Below are positions 22,306 through 33,672 of a stretch of DNA of 64,000 nt, piece by piece (position 1 is the stretch's first letter; the number at the start of each line of letters is the position of its first letter). The notes under the pieces are model-generated. The model did not search any database and was not told where the DNA came from. It saw only the letters and a program-made list of their open reading frames with translations. The position numbers and the translations under genes were made by a program. The DNA lies in NCBI GenBank assembly GCA_951217055.1, contig OX578282.1, positions 19,399,606 to 19,463,605 of the forward strand. The letters are read 5' to 3'. The DNA comes from Gerris lacustris. Taxonomy: Eukaryota; Arthropoda; Insecta; Hemiptera; Gerridae.

Positions 22306-22340
22306 AATTCCAAGTGTTCACATCGTGAACACTTGGAATT
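22306..22340. repeat. 35-bp palindrome at a deletion scar
   Basis: AATTCCAAGTGTTCAC, a three-base loop ATC, and its exact complement form a 16-bp stem. In the partner arm of the foldback the same place holds about 130 bp of ordinary family B sequence. Here that sequence is gone and the palindrome joins CCTAAAATTCC to TACCTACCAAATTTC. Confidence 0.85.
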
Positions 22341-22573
22341 ACCTACCAAATTTCATCAAAATCGGTCAACATTTACTCAAGTTACTGTCGCACGTTTCAT
22401 AATTCGCGGACACACAGACCGACAGACAGACAGACAGACACGAGACCAAAAATGTTCCCTGATGCCTGAAACGGATTTCTGTCTTGGAATTTTTAAAATC
22501 GGAGGCATAAAAGTTTTTCGTTCTCAAAAGTGAACACAATGCTTCCGTTACCTTCGGTAAGCTCGGAAGCAAA

Positions 22574-23004
22574 ATCGGGGAGAAAAACTAAATAAATTTG
22601 ACAATAATGGGCTGTAAAAGCATAAAATCATTAAAGTATGCGAAATTGGACGCAAGGAAACTATGTGCCACACAAATTGGAACAGTTTTTTTTCCGTTCA
22701 TTAAAAATAAATCTCATCTTTAGGGTCGAAATGTTTCGGTAAAATTAATTAAAATGTTTAATTTATTCACACCTAATAACGCCCATCACTTCTCAACGCA
22801 TCATATAATAGCAAGGTATTCTTAAGCTATTAAGTTTGAATTTTCAAAATACACTAAATGAATAATTTGCATTAATTAACATTACAAAAATAAAATTGAG
22901 TTGGTTCTGTACAAGATACCAACAATAATTCCGACGTTGTTCTATTTGACGCATCAGGTTTCCCGGAAGCGCGTTCATCTTAAATTTCACAAAATGTTGT
23001 CACA
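22574..23004. other. Unassigned intronic sequence
   Basis: It contains a family-E-related phrase near 22655-22690 (AAACTATGTGCCACACAAAT), otherwise AT-rich sequence with no gene. Confidence 0.35.
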
Positions 23005-23335
23005 CCTTGTGTGATCACAATGCTTCCACCTTGTGCTGATCACAATGCTTCCACCTTGTGCTAATCACAATGCTTCCACCTTGTGCTGATCATAATACTT
23101 CCACCTTGTGCTAATCACAATGCTTCCACCTAATGCTGATCGCAATGCTTCCACCTTGTGCTGATCATAATACTTCCACCTTGTGCTAATCACAATGCTT
23201 CCACCTAATGCTGATCACAATGCTTCCACCTTGTGCTGATCGTAATACTTCCGCCTTGTGCTAATCACAATGCTTCCACATTGTGCTGGTCACAATGCTT
23301 CCACCTTGTGCTGATCACAATAATTGCACCTTCGA
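23005..23335. repeat. 25-bp minisatellite with 75-bp higher-order period
   Basis: About 13 copies of TTGTGCTGATCACAATGCTT plus CCACC. Variants are not random. Copies with CATAATACTT, then AATCACAATGC, then TAATGCTGATC follow each other in that order twice, and a third round starts with CGTAATACTT. This gives a 75-bp higher-order unit. The array ends in TTCGATAAGCTCGGAAGC, the family E tail, and its unit resembles the CACAATGCTTCC of that tail. It therefore probably grew inside such an element. Confidence 0.9.
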
Positions 23336-23397
23336 TAAGCTCGGAAGCAAAAAAAAACTAACACCGTGTATAAATATGAAATTAAATCAATACTCAC

Positions 23398-23526
23398 AAT
23401 GAACTAAAAGCATGATCCTCTTACTAACAGTAGGTGGTACGCCATTGCTGGCTATGCACAGGTAAGCACCCATATGCAGCCTACTGACTCTGGTAAGGTT
23501 TAGCACTGGACCTTCAACGCTTGACA
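23398..23526 (-). CDS. Ig-domain exon of a lachesin-like / DIP cell-surface protein
   Basis: This 129-bp exon encodes the end of the second Ig domain of the same protein. The frame reads EGPVLNLTRVSRLHMGAYLC, then IASNGVPPTVSKRIMLLVH. It has the F-strand tyrosine-x-cysteine of an Ig fold and the SNGVPP turn typical of lachesin and DIP proteins. On the minus strand the acceptor is TTTTATGTGTTTCAG and the donor CATT|GTGAGT. Both ends are phase 1, matching the 20726 exon. It was too short and too split to stand out as a long open frame. Family members are secreted through a signal peptide and held at the membrane; those parts are not in view. Exons upstream of this one would lie above 23527 but were not found, so the next intron is likely long. 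Confidence 0.92.
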
Positions 23527-23827
23527 CTGAAACACATAAAACAAATATGTCAATTAATCCATTTAATCTGGAGAACCTGGATGAATATTTAAAGAAACAA
23601 ATATCGGGTACTTCTTTAGATTGTTACTCCCCCTTTTTTCTTTTTTTTATAATATAAATTACTTTGACTTAATAATAACTATTGAGACAATGGGATGTTT
23701 AGGCTAGGCGCACACTGGAGATAAAACAGTCTGCAGACTGTTTTGTTTCCAGTATATCCGCCTAGCCTTAGTCCGATGTAATTTGGGGCCAAGCAATATC
23801 ACATTTGTTTTTATAAGGGGAGTAAAT

Positions 23828-26141
23828 AAAATAAAAATAAAATTTATTGAAATACAAAAAAAGAAATACATACTTTTAATGCACTTTATATTCAGTTTTA
23901 CTGATGATTTCAAATCAGCAGAGCGCTGTGGTTCCCATAAAAGGGGAATTATGCAGTGATGCACATTCATACTTTAATTTTGAACAAATCATTTATAATC
24001 TTACATTACTAGTTACATTTCTAGTCTTAGTTAGTTACTAGTTATTAGTTATTAGTAGTTAACTATTTATTTACATATTTTTTATTCCTTAAATTAAATT
24101 TATTTTTCTTAATTTATCTTCAATTTTTTACTATCATAATAAATATAATAATAATATATTATAAATATATCATATATGTATTATATACATATTATAATAT
24201 ATATTTGTTATTGTGGTAACCATTCCTCGTTAAAGATTACACCCATCCTCTTCCACATCCTTCTATCCTCCGCCACCCTTTTCCAAGTTACCCCTCCGCA
24301 AGTTGTTCTCATCTCCTGGTCCCATTTTCTAATCGGTCTTCCTACTTTTCTTTTACCTTCCTAAGGCCACCAGTCTAATATCTTTCTTGCCCATCTATCG
24401 TCTCTTGTCCTGACTATATTACCTGCCCACTTCCATTTCCTAGAGAGTACTGTCCTTCCTATATCTTCAATCCCTGTTTGGCTAGCTATCCATCTATTGC
24501 TCTTTCTTTCTCTTCTTGTTATCCCTATCATACTTCTTTCCATTCCTTTTACTGCCACTCTTAGTTTCCCCAGTATTGTTCTGTTCAGGACCCAGGTTTC
24601 ACAGCTGTAAGTGATTACCGATAACACTGTTGACTTCCATAACTTAACTTTTTTGCTTACATCAATATCCGACCTAAAAATTAATTTATTTCTGTAGAAT
24701 GCTTTCCATGCCAGTGTAATCCTCCTACTGACTTCTCTCAGGGTGTTATCATTTTTGCACAGCAATCTTCCTAAGTACACGAATTCTTCTACCTCTTCAA
24801 CTTCTGATTCCCTTATCACCACTTTTTCATTTCCTTGCATGTTTATTTTCAGTAGTTCAGTTTTTCTACATTTATTTCCAGCCCAATTTCTTCCGCTACT
24901 TTCATTATTTCATTAATCATTAGTTGTATTTCTTTTACAGAATTCGCGGTTATTGCTATGTCATCAGCAAATTTTATTCTGCTTAATTTCTCTCCGTTAA
25001 TTCTAATGCCAAACCTATTCCAGTCGATCTTTCTAAAAGCTTTATCAAGGATAGCCGCAAAAAGTTTAGCTGAGGGAATGTCGCCTTGTCTTAATCCTCT
25101 CTCTAGTTTTATTTTCATTTGTTCCTTGCCTACTTTTACATTTATCTTTGCCCCCTCATATGCATACTTTATAATTTTTGCGTATTTCTCTTCTATTTTA
25201 CAGTTTGTTAATGTGTTGCCATATTGCTTCGAAGTCTAAACTGTCGAATGCCATTCGAAAATAGTAAGAGTATTGCTAGAGGTAGCTGATATTCTTGAGA
25301 TTTTTCAATTAGCTGATGCAACACTAAGATTCCGTCGTTAGTAGAAAAATTTTTCTTAAAGCCGACTTGCTCTACATTGATGTTTTCGTCCAGTTTCTTT
25401 TCAATTAGCTTCGTCAATATTGACATGCAAATTTTATAAATCACACATAGTAGACTTATTGGCCGATAGTTGTTGATGTCACTTTTTTCTCCTTTTTTAT
25501 GTAATATCATCAATGTTGAGTTGAGCCATTGCTGAGGTACTTTACCCTCTTCTAAACACCTATTATATAGTTCACAGAGCTTTCTTATTAATTTTTCTCC
25601 TCCTGCTTTAACTTGTTCATTCACAATCTTATCAGGTCCTCCTGCCTTTCCGTTTTTTAGTTTTTTAATAGCATATTCAACTTCGTCAGTCCGTATTTTT
25701 TCTAACTGTTCTTGACCCTCTTCTACTTCTTCATTTTCCTTCATTTTTTCCATTAGTCCTTTATTATTTCTTTTTTTATATAATTCTTTATATATGCTAT
25801 GGCTTCCACTATATCTTTTGTTTCATATTTCATTTCCCCTTCCTTGTCCATAATGGCTGCGATTTTCTTCTTTCCTATAGGTTGAATACATCTTTTTAAG
25901 CTTGTTCCCTTTTCTATCGCAGCTTCCATTTTATTTAAAGCGTTTCTCTTGGCCCATTCTTTCAGTAGTCTTCTTATTAATTTTGATACTTGTGTAAACT
26001 CCACTTTATCCTTGCCTTCTCTTTTCAGTTTTCTTCTTCTTCTTAGTAATATTTTTATTTCGTTTGGAACATCATCCCTCTTCTGATTATTTTGCGCATC
26101 TTTTAGTATGTTGTCTGATACTGTAGTTATCACATTCACTA
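23828..26141 (-). pseudogene. 5'-truncated RTE-like LINE, reverse transcriptase
   Basis: A 15-bp direct repeat, TTATAAGGGGAGTAA (23813-23827) and TTATAAGGGGACTAA (26142-26156), brackets the copy, which inserted into a family G MITE. Reading on the minus strand: the linker after the lost endonuclease (25753-26139), then reverse transcriptase from 25753 downward with IKKLKNGKAGGPDKI, LILHKKGEKSDINNYRPIS-type blocks, VEQVGFKKNFST, then GLRQGDIPSAKLF, the catalytic FADD in RIKFADDIAI, the thumb with EEFVYLGRLL and LSVITYSCETW, and the C-terminal RKWKWAGNIVR and GKRKVGRPIRKWD. The protein ends at 24208. Damage: a frameshift near 25245 where YYFRMAFDSLD replaces the usual x-D-F-x-KAFD, so the first catalytic aspartate is lost; a stop near 25200; a one-base frameshift near 24862; a TAG at 24358-24360. 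Roughly 380 bp of 3' UTR follow. It is inactive and in the sense direction of the Ig gene. Confidence 0.93.
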
Positions 26142-26319
26142 TTATAAGGGGACTAACAGACTAAAAAAGATCATTACGTACACCTTCTTTAGATTGTTAC
26201 TCCCCTCTTTTTTGGAACGAAGTTACTTATGGCACGTTCTGGAGCCCGGGAGTGAATCCGAAAAAACGACCAAAATCACCGTCACGCAAAATCCGTCACG
26301 AAATCTACCGATGGCGATA

Positions 26320-27022
26320 ACTTGTGTAAAAGTTGACCGACTTAGTTGAAATTTGGTACACACTTCGAATTTAAAATTGGAATTTTTAGACGTGAAAAAA
26401 TTCTAACTTCCTTATTTAATGAGACAAACAACTTTTTTTAAATATTTTTTTTTAGTAAAACGAACACCGACACTACCATGAAGTGATAAAGATCGCTAAA
26501 TTTATTAAAGCGGACCAAACCGATTAAAATAAAGAAAACAACGTTTTTACCGATATCTTACGTTCTAACGTAAAGATTTAAATGAAACTTTGTATACATC
26601 ACCTACAGTACAATTGAAACAAGCATGTAACATTTCAACCTGATACAAGCAGAAGTTTTTGTGAGTTAATGATTTATATTTTTTAATTTTAATATTTAAT
26701 TGGAGTAATATGCCGACGGGGCCTGGGAGGACAGTTCTTTTTCGTTCTACAACCATCTGCTTTAACTATACATTTCTGATTACCTTTTTTCTCAATGTAC
26801 AATACATTATTTATTGAAAGACGCTCGCTTCAAAGATAATAAAAAGATTTTCATTTAATTTTGCCTTAACTCCGCTAGTACAAATAGTTAGTTACTTTTA
26901 ATTTTGTCTCTTTTCTAACTCCACCATGTATACGTAGTTATTACAGCGATTTTATAATTTATATTTAATGAAAAGCGTAAGGAACTTCGTTCCTACCGGG
27001 TGTCCCACGACACCACACGTAT
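26320..27022 (-). mobile_element. Family B element inside the family G MITE
   Basis: This is the reverse-orientation counterpart of about 12050-12860: TGAGACAAACAACTTTTTTT, CGACACTACCATGAAGTG, ACGCTCGCTTCAAAG, CTCCGCTAGTACAAATAG, the palindrome GGAACTTCGTTCC, and GTGTCCCACGACACCACACG. It runs directly into the right end of the family G MITE (TTTTTTTATAAGGGGAGTAA). It is non-coding; the frame at 26565-26756 falls inside it and is chance. Confidence 0.65.
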
Positions 27023-27059
27023 TTTTTTATAAGGGGAGTAACAATCTAAAGAAGTGCCC

Positions 27060-28730
27060 AAATATTATTATAAAGGAGCATCAAATAATTAAATAAAAAT
27101 CCTCACAGCCATGTATACATAGATTGAAATAACATCAAACAAGCAACAAGCATGACAATATAAATATGTATTGGGAAAAAAATTTGAGAAATAAAAAGTT
27201 CAATAAAAACTTTAGCATATTCAACGAGAAACTCATGTTAAGCTGCCAGAATACAAACGATATTCGACAGATACACCATGACTCTTTCAACTAACCTTTC
27301 TGAGATTTGAATAAAAAAACACCGTCTCGTAACACTGGTTATGTATCTTGCATATAGAGTTTGATTAAATTTGAATTCAATTATTCCATTTCAACGAGAA
27401 CTGCAATGTACAAATACTAGTTTTACATAATCAATCTCTTTCGAAAATGATATTCAATTAACAACCATGAACTTTCGTTTAACTTTCGTTGTTGTTGGTA
27501 AGCTTTTTAAATCAATATAAAAAGCTTTGTTTGAATAAAGAGGTAAAAATAAGCTATAATAGGTCAATTATAATTGTAATTTTATGTTTATAATTGAGAA
27601 ATATATATTTTATATCATAACGATACGTTGTCAACGTGCATAATCTTTTAGCAGTATGCATAAAATTAGAAATAATCTGCACGCCATCATTCTATTTTCC
27701 TTCTTGGAATAACTCTTAATACTTAGTAAGTTCAAGTGATATGTATTTCTTAAAGAAGTTATATGTATTTACTTTTTACTCCAGATCCAGATATAGTAAT
27801 ACATTTTTTCCGTTGTAGGCTGTTAAATAGTAACTTTAGAGCCTAAAAAACATAGCTAAAATTGATTACATTACGTGGACTTAAAAAATCGTTTCATTAC
27901 TCCTAGCTATAAAGAAAAAAATTTTACGTCCTAGGACGTAAAAAGTTTTTTCTTTCGTGCTGGTAATTATCAAAACTTCCGTTTTAGCGCTGCAATCTTT
28001 GTAGATAGCTTCTTAGTACGATTAAAATCCGCTAGATGTCAATGCGTTTTATTTATCTTTTCTTATAGTGTAACCTCTTTTTAAGGTTTCTTTTCTTTAA
28101 ATCTTAAGTATGAACTAATATTTGATATTAATATATTGATTATTGATTAATATTTGATGTTTTTTCATTGTCTGCTACCACGAAAAAAATAGCATATGCT
28201 ACACGACTGTGAAGTGTTTTTTCTTTACCTTGGAAATATTTACTGTCGAGCGAAGCGAGACAGTAAATGTAATTGCCGCGGTAAAGAAAAAACTCACTTC
28301 ACAGCCTAGTAACATAATATACTATTATTAATTAATATCTGTTTGTTTACACAGGGTGTTCCTGAATATAATATATAAAATATAGAAGGGGGTAATTCTT
28401 TGGCTTATTTCATGAAATTTATATAAACATAGGTTCGCAAACTCTTTGTTACCGATGTAAAGGATGTTGAAATTTCAAGATCGAAATGGGTTAGTTCGAG
28501 AAATTCGAGAAATGAATTGAATCCCGAAAATCTAAAAAAAAACTAATAATAGAAAATGGTTCAGGCTGTGATTAAAAATTTAAATATTTTCCTGGAAAAA
28601 ACCCATTTTCAGATACTATCAATGAATCTGATTTTGCTGAGATACTAATAATAAATCTGATATTTCTAAACATCGAATACGAAGAGTAAACTATCAACTG
28701 TTGAACACTTTTTAATTAGTTTAAACAAAA
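27060..28730. other. AT-rich stretch with two hairpins
   Basis: At 27911-27955 a palindrome is centred on TTTTACGTCCTAGGACGTAAAA (22 bp exact at 27922-27943, imperfect outside). At 28207-28304 arms CTGTGAAGTG-TTTTTTCTTTACC and the complement surround an inner stem, TTTACTGTC / GACAGTAAA. Both share the TTTTTTCTTT phrase and may be ends or copies of one small element. The rest is AT-rich and unassigned. Confidence 0.5.
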
Positions 28731-28852
28731 TTCATCCCTGATGTCTGAAACGGATATCTGTCTTAGAATGTTTGAATTCGGAGAAAAAATATTTTCGTTC
28801 CTTAGAACGTTCGCACAGCTTCCGTTACCTTGTTGTAAGCTCGGAAGCAATA
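28731..28852 (+). mobile_element. Family E tail fragment
   Basis: It carries CCCTGATGTCTGAAACGGAT, TCTGTCTTAGAATG, ATTTTCGTTCC and the end hairpin GCTTCCGTTACC..GTAAGCTCGGAAGC. Only the last 120 bp of the element are present. Confidence 0.65.
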
Positions 28853-28984
28853 ATAAACATACATAATTAGATATAATAATAGATTATAATCATAATCCAG
28901 TTAAATAAATAGATAGATAAATAGATAGATAATAGATCATAATCCAGTTAAATAACAATTTTATGAAATACAAATAGAGCTATC

Positions 28985-29165
28985 ATTATGGAGTTCTAGG
29001 TCTTCCGGTGGTGACCGTGTCATAGTGGATGATGTTTCGGTCGTTTCGCCTCTTATGCTACAGGCATCTTCAGGGTAGAGCATGTTGTAAGGATGAAACA
29101 ACGTGAACTGACAACCAGTTCACGTTGTTTCTCTTATCAGTCCTAGAACTCCATTATGAAACCAC
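28985..29165. repeat. Foldback with nested perfect hairpin
   Basis: The outer arms are ATTATGGAGTTCTAGG (from about 28986) and CCTAGAACTCCATTAT (to about 29157). Inside, at about 29095-29132, GAAACAACGTGAACT and its exact complement flank GACAACC. The minus strand has CTGAAGATGCCTGTAGC and GCGAAACGACC, a phrase shared in part with 16265-16300. It is probably retroelement 3' sequence rearranged into a foldback. Confidence 0.65.
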
Positions 29166-29194
29166 CCGCGAAAGCCTAAACACCAAGAGCTATC

Positions 29195-29700
29195 ATTGTT
29201 CTATTTTTTGGGTTTCGTTGGTAAAACCAAAAAAAGAAACCCTTATAGTTTCGTACCTGTGTCTGTCTGTTTGTCACTCTGTACGGTTCTAATAACTTTT
29301 GAATCAAAAGAGATAAAACTGTTGTTTCAACAACAGATAAAACTTTCCAGTATTAAAGGTCGTTTTGACGCGCACACAGGAAAAATATAGCGAACTCGAA
29401 ATTATCAGCTGTTCAAATTCAAAATGGCGGATAATTCACGTCACGCGACTTTTTTTTTCAAATTTTGAGTGGGGTATCAAATGAAAGGTATTGGAGAGCA
29501 GATTACAAAAATATATAACACTTGTGGATAGTGTTTAATTTTCCGCGCCATTTTGTCAAAAAACATCGAAACTTCCCCCCGTCTCTCTTATACTAATTTC
29601 ATGTTCACAATCCAAACGAAACCCATTTTACGTGAGACTTCACGCCCAACCATTTATTCTTTTGTAGTATTTATTTATACAGAATACAGTAATTATATTG
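29195..29700 (+). mobile_element. Repeat element (family D)
   Basis: It opens with a self-complementary GGGTTTCGTTGGTAAAACC then AAAAAAAGAAACCC. It contains the CTGTGTCTGTCTGTTTGTC run common to repeats here, and the phrase TTCAAAATGGCGG. The right limit is uncertain. No protein-coding signal was seen beyond a short chance frame at 29196-29390. Confidence 0.4.
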
Positions 29701-32029
29701 TAGAGTATCGTAGAGAGTTAAGTTTTAAGCTTATATTATATATTTTAAAATTTGTGGTATGTTAGTATACATATTCATATACACACATACGTATTTATCT
29801 CTATTTTCTCTGAAAATGTTAATATGTAACAGTGACCTAGCTGGAATCTATCTTCTTTTAGATAAACAATAGTGAAAAAAAACCTAAATGAAGATTTTTT
29901 ACAGCAGTATTGTAACACAGTTTTTGACCCTGTTTGTACTAAATAAGCATAAATAAATTTAAAACTAAACATGTGGTCAGAAAACATATTATATGTAGGA
30001 GGAGTTTCTGTAAAGTTTGACAGCCTCTAAACTATTTTAATAATGGTAACCATTTACTAAAAGTTTTGTTATCAAATTTTCTACAAAATAATAGGTGTTA
30101 TAATTTTAAAGGGGCGCATATTTATACATATATTTGAAAATTATTCGTATTTCCAAAATATACTGTATGTTCCCTTATCTCGTTTTATAATGAATATTAA
30201 AGCTATAAAAAGATCAGTTTGGCTGGGCAATAATGGAGAAGAGTTCAATTAAATTTATTCCAACATAGACAATAGTAGAATATTGATTTATGCTTCCAAA
30301 ATAATAGGTTTAGAATAACAATGAAAGCTATAAAAGAATATAAATACATATATTAAAATCCGAACAATCTTTAATATTTCCAAACTTAGAGGGAATATAT
30401 TTTTTGTTAACACATTCTTCTAAAACGAAAATTAATATATTTATGATACTTTTTGTCATCTCGAAAATACACAGATACTGATAAAGACAACTTAAAATCA
30501 GTGTAAACACATTCGGCAATTTTTTTTTACTACGTTTTTATTAGCTTGCATTCTTGTTTGTTTGTTTGTTTGTCCGGTACAAATCTGGCAATCGATTTCT
30601 AACTAACTTCCCGAATAGCTAGACATTTGAAACTTTTAGCATAGCTCAGAACACGATGACAATGCATTATTTTAATACTTTTAGCCATCTTTCAGCAGAA
30701 TTTAATTAGTTTCAGCAAATTTTGCTGTGCGGAAAGTTAGTTCGGAAAAAATCCGCAAGTTATTTTATTTGGTTTGCCCTATCCAATATTTACGCAATCT
30801 TTATTTTGACGGGTCTCAAATTTCTGATAGATAAACATTGAATGACAGCAAAACCGGAAATATCGATTATATTATTTCAAATATTTCGATGGCATGCTTT
30901 AGATTTGGTGTTGGGGAGATCCGTTGTATAAAGATTTATCCTTTTATAGGTTTAAGATCAGCTCTCTGGATGGTTGTCATTTATGTGAAGTAAATAAATT
31001 CGGAACTATTTTTTTTTTTTTTTTTTTTCACTAACATTATATATTATATAACAATAACAATTATATTATCAACATTACACACGATTCAACAGAAAATTTA
31101 AAAACGTATTATATAAAAAGTTCTTTTTATCTTGAAATTTTTATCATCAAATTATAAGTTACCCACTTCAATTAGGCTCTTAATTAGGCACTTTAATTAG
31201 GCTGAAAATCTAAAAATTATCTCAGCAAAACAACTAATATAAGTCAAGTTAAAATTTCATGGTGCAACCTGCAAACTTTAACAGACAATTTTGAATAAGA
31301 TTGAGAATACGAATAACTAGAAGTAACTTATTTCAAAGTAATTTAAAACTTTATTACTACAGTTTTTGTTATCAATCATGATAAAAATCATCAAAAAAAA
31401 AGATTAACACTTAGAAGTAAATTCCGCTTTAGTTTATTAAGATTTAGTGCAAAGAAATGTTATTTTAAATTTAAATTTAAACTTTGTATACGAAGTTAAT
31501 TAATTATTAGGGCTGAATTAACATTAAAGAAAGTTAGGACATCAAAAGAAAATGTAGTTTACCTCATTTAAATGAAAGGTTAAACTATGACATTAAGAAT
31601 CTAAGATCAAGGAATAAATAAAAGGGAATAATAAGAGGAGAAAGAACCCTAATTTTATTTTAAGAGGTAATAAAGGTAAAGAAAATGTATTAGGTCGTTA
31701 AGTGTCCTTTAATAAAAAAATAACTCATAATAATATAGTGTAAATCAAAGCTCTGTGAATTTCCATTTTAGTATTTTAGTTCGATTTTTTTTAAAAAAAT
31801 AAATAAAAATAATTTCCAATAACTGAATAAAATTTGGTTTCCTCTATTGCAAATGCGATTCATGGGTGAGCCCGAGAAAATACCCTCTACCCTAAATTAT
31901 ATAAAAATTATTAATTTTAAACCCTAAATTAATAATTGGTCATGGTAGAAACCTGCGATGCCAGCGCGAAGTTGGTAACACTTCCGACATCTTAGTTTAA
32001 TTGTTTGAATGGTAATTTAATTTATCAAC
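29701..32029. other. AT-rich stretch, partly old repeat
   Basis: At about 30540-30760 a TTTGTTTGTTTGTTTGTCCG run and following phrases suggest an old repeat. At 31007-31028 there is a T run. Otherwise no gene, array or terminal repeats. Several short frames are chance. Confidence 0.3.
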
Positions 32030-32357
32030 CTACTATAAGTAGAAATAATTTCACACAAATCACCCAATAACCTTTGGAAACGGAAGAAAGTTAAGGCGAA
32101 GAAGGTAGAAGGTTATATGGGACCATCAATGGACTAATTATGACCTGCCATCGAAATTTCAATAAAATCAGACGTGTAGTTTTTAACATTTGTAGGTTCT
32201 CAAAAATTGAGCGACAGACCGACACGGAACCAAAACTGTTCCTTGATGTCGGAAACGGATTTCTGTATTGTTTTTTTTAAATCGGAGACCTAACATTTTT
32301 TCGTTCTTCGGATCGATCACATAGCTTCCGTTACCTTCGGAAGGCTCGGAAGCAAAA
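32030..32357 (+). mobile_element. Family E fragment
   Basis: It matches the 58591-59157 copy: TTTCAATAAAATCAGA, AAAATTGAGCGACAGACCGA, CACGGAACCAAAACTGTTCC, AAACGGATTTCTGT, and the tail GCTTCCGTTACCTTCGGAAG..GGAAGC. The left limit is uncertain. Confidence 0.6.
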
Positions 32358-33560
32358 CAGGAAATAAATGCTTTCCTTTACTTTTTAAGTTATAAATCTC
32401 AAAATTTTGAATGATGGTAAATGGGACAAATCAAGATAAATAAACCTTCTATGTGCGCTAATTAATGGCGGTCGAATTGGAAGAGAGTGGCCCTCAATCC
32501 TTCTATTTGTGTAATAATAAGATACGTGAATTGATATCACCAGGTAAATCAAACAGTGCTACGTGGAATCGTATGCTTGTTACCATATTGGTTGGCTAAG
32601 AATAAAACAACAAAATAGACAGCAAAAATCAATGTTTATAACATGTTCGAACTTGCTGTACAGAACACTATATACTAAATTATTTCGAGAATCTAAAGTC
32701 TACTTGAGTCTAATATTTACTGAAAAGGTAATATTCGAAATTCCAAGGCGCCTAGATCTACAAATAGAACAGGTGAAAGGATCGCCCGACCTAGTCATCA
32801 GTCAAATATGTTTTCCTCACTGAAGCTCTCAACTCAAAATGAAAGTGGCTTCACGACAAAGGAACTTCCTTAACACACAGTATATGCTTTCTTGTCAAGC
32901 ACATTCTTCCCAGTAGAAGCACTTCACTGATTGGGTACAAAGGGAGAGGCGCATTGATCACTAATCAGATTGTTAGTTGGTATCACAAGAGAAATGGAAC
33001 GTAGGAGCACGCATATTACCGAGACAACTCTCAGGAATTTCCATTAGTTTGAATTTTAGCGATGTAATCAAATTATCTTGAGAGTGGAGTAGGCAATAGG
33101 AGGCATCCTTTTACAACTAATATTGTAAACACAGCCTTTGCCAATGACTAAATGTCTCTAGCTTTATAATAGGAAATCATAGGAGAACTGAAGTTATGTA
33201 TAATAACCGGTAATAAAAGGTACTTCTCAGAAAAATAGAAGTATAGGCAAAGTAACAGCAGAGTACCATCGATCCATTACAGGTAAAATAACTAATACGT
33301 TTTCAGTTTTACGTCTTGAGCCTTCAACTACATTCTATCGGTTCGGCAACTCTTTTATAGTAAACCTAAACATTTATTTTAATACATATTAAAACAAATG
33401 TGTTTGAAACAAGAGGGGGGGAACGCCAATGATACATAAAATGAAATAACATTTTAAATCGGACGCAGGGTGTCTCGAAACTTTTCCTTAAAAAATTATT
33501 TCCAAAATGGTGGCAGATATTAAGATAAAAATACAAAACAATAATTGATATTATTTATCT
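32358..33560. other. Unassigned sequence
   Basis: Somewhat less AT-rich than average, with an 86-codon open frame at 32563-32823 that shows no motif or splice context I can recognise. It could hide a decayed element but nothing could be supported. Confidence 0.3.
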
Positions 33561-33566
33561 TATAAA

Positions 33567-33672
33567 AAAGTATATATATATATATATATATTTATTTTTT
33601 TATTTATTTTTTTTTTTTTGTAGTTTTAGTCCCGTTTAACAGCTTTATTAGGTCATTACAGGACGGGGGTTT
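33567..33672 (-). mobile_element. SINE 3' fragment next to a (TA)n tract
   Basis: A TA repeat (about 33569-33591) and a T-rich run are followed by GTAGTTTTAGTCCCGTTTAA, CAGCTTTATTAGGTCATTAC and AGGACGGGGGTTTTACC. This is the complement of the SINE 3' half also seen at 46926 and 22053. The tRNA-like half is missing. Confidence 0.7.

Larger units (their letters stand above)
23605..27059 (+). mobile_element. Family G MITE split by nested insertions
   Basis: The outer ends are GGGTACTTCTTTAGATTG at 23606 and CAATCTAAAGAAGTGCCC at 27042-27059. The left part holds the usual internal block (TTTGACTTAATAATAACTAT, GGGATGTTTAG, TATCACATTTGTTTTTATA). At 23828 it is interrupted by the RTE LINE and resumes after 26141 with GGGGACTAACAGACTAAA and TTACGTACACCTTCTTTAG. 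A family B body then separates this from the right end. Flanking AAATAT on both sides may be a target duplication. The original MITE was a few hundred bp; the present 3.4 kb is layered insertions. Confidence 0.75.

Noticed and set aside
29043..29073. Minus-strand CTGAAGATGCC...GGCGAAAC, resembling a hammerhead ribozyme core (CTGANGA / GAAA)
   Set aside because: Stem II would need an unpaired T at its first position, and no helix I or III partners are obvious. The related phrase at 16265-16300 has an even poorer stem. More likely a retroelement 3' phrase.
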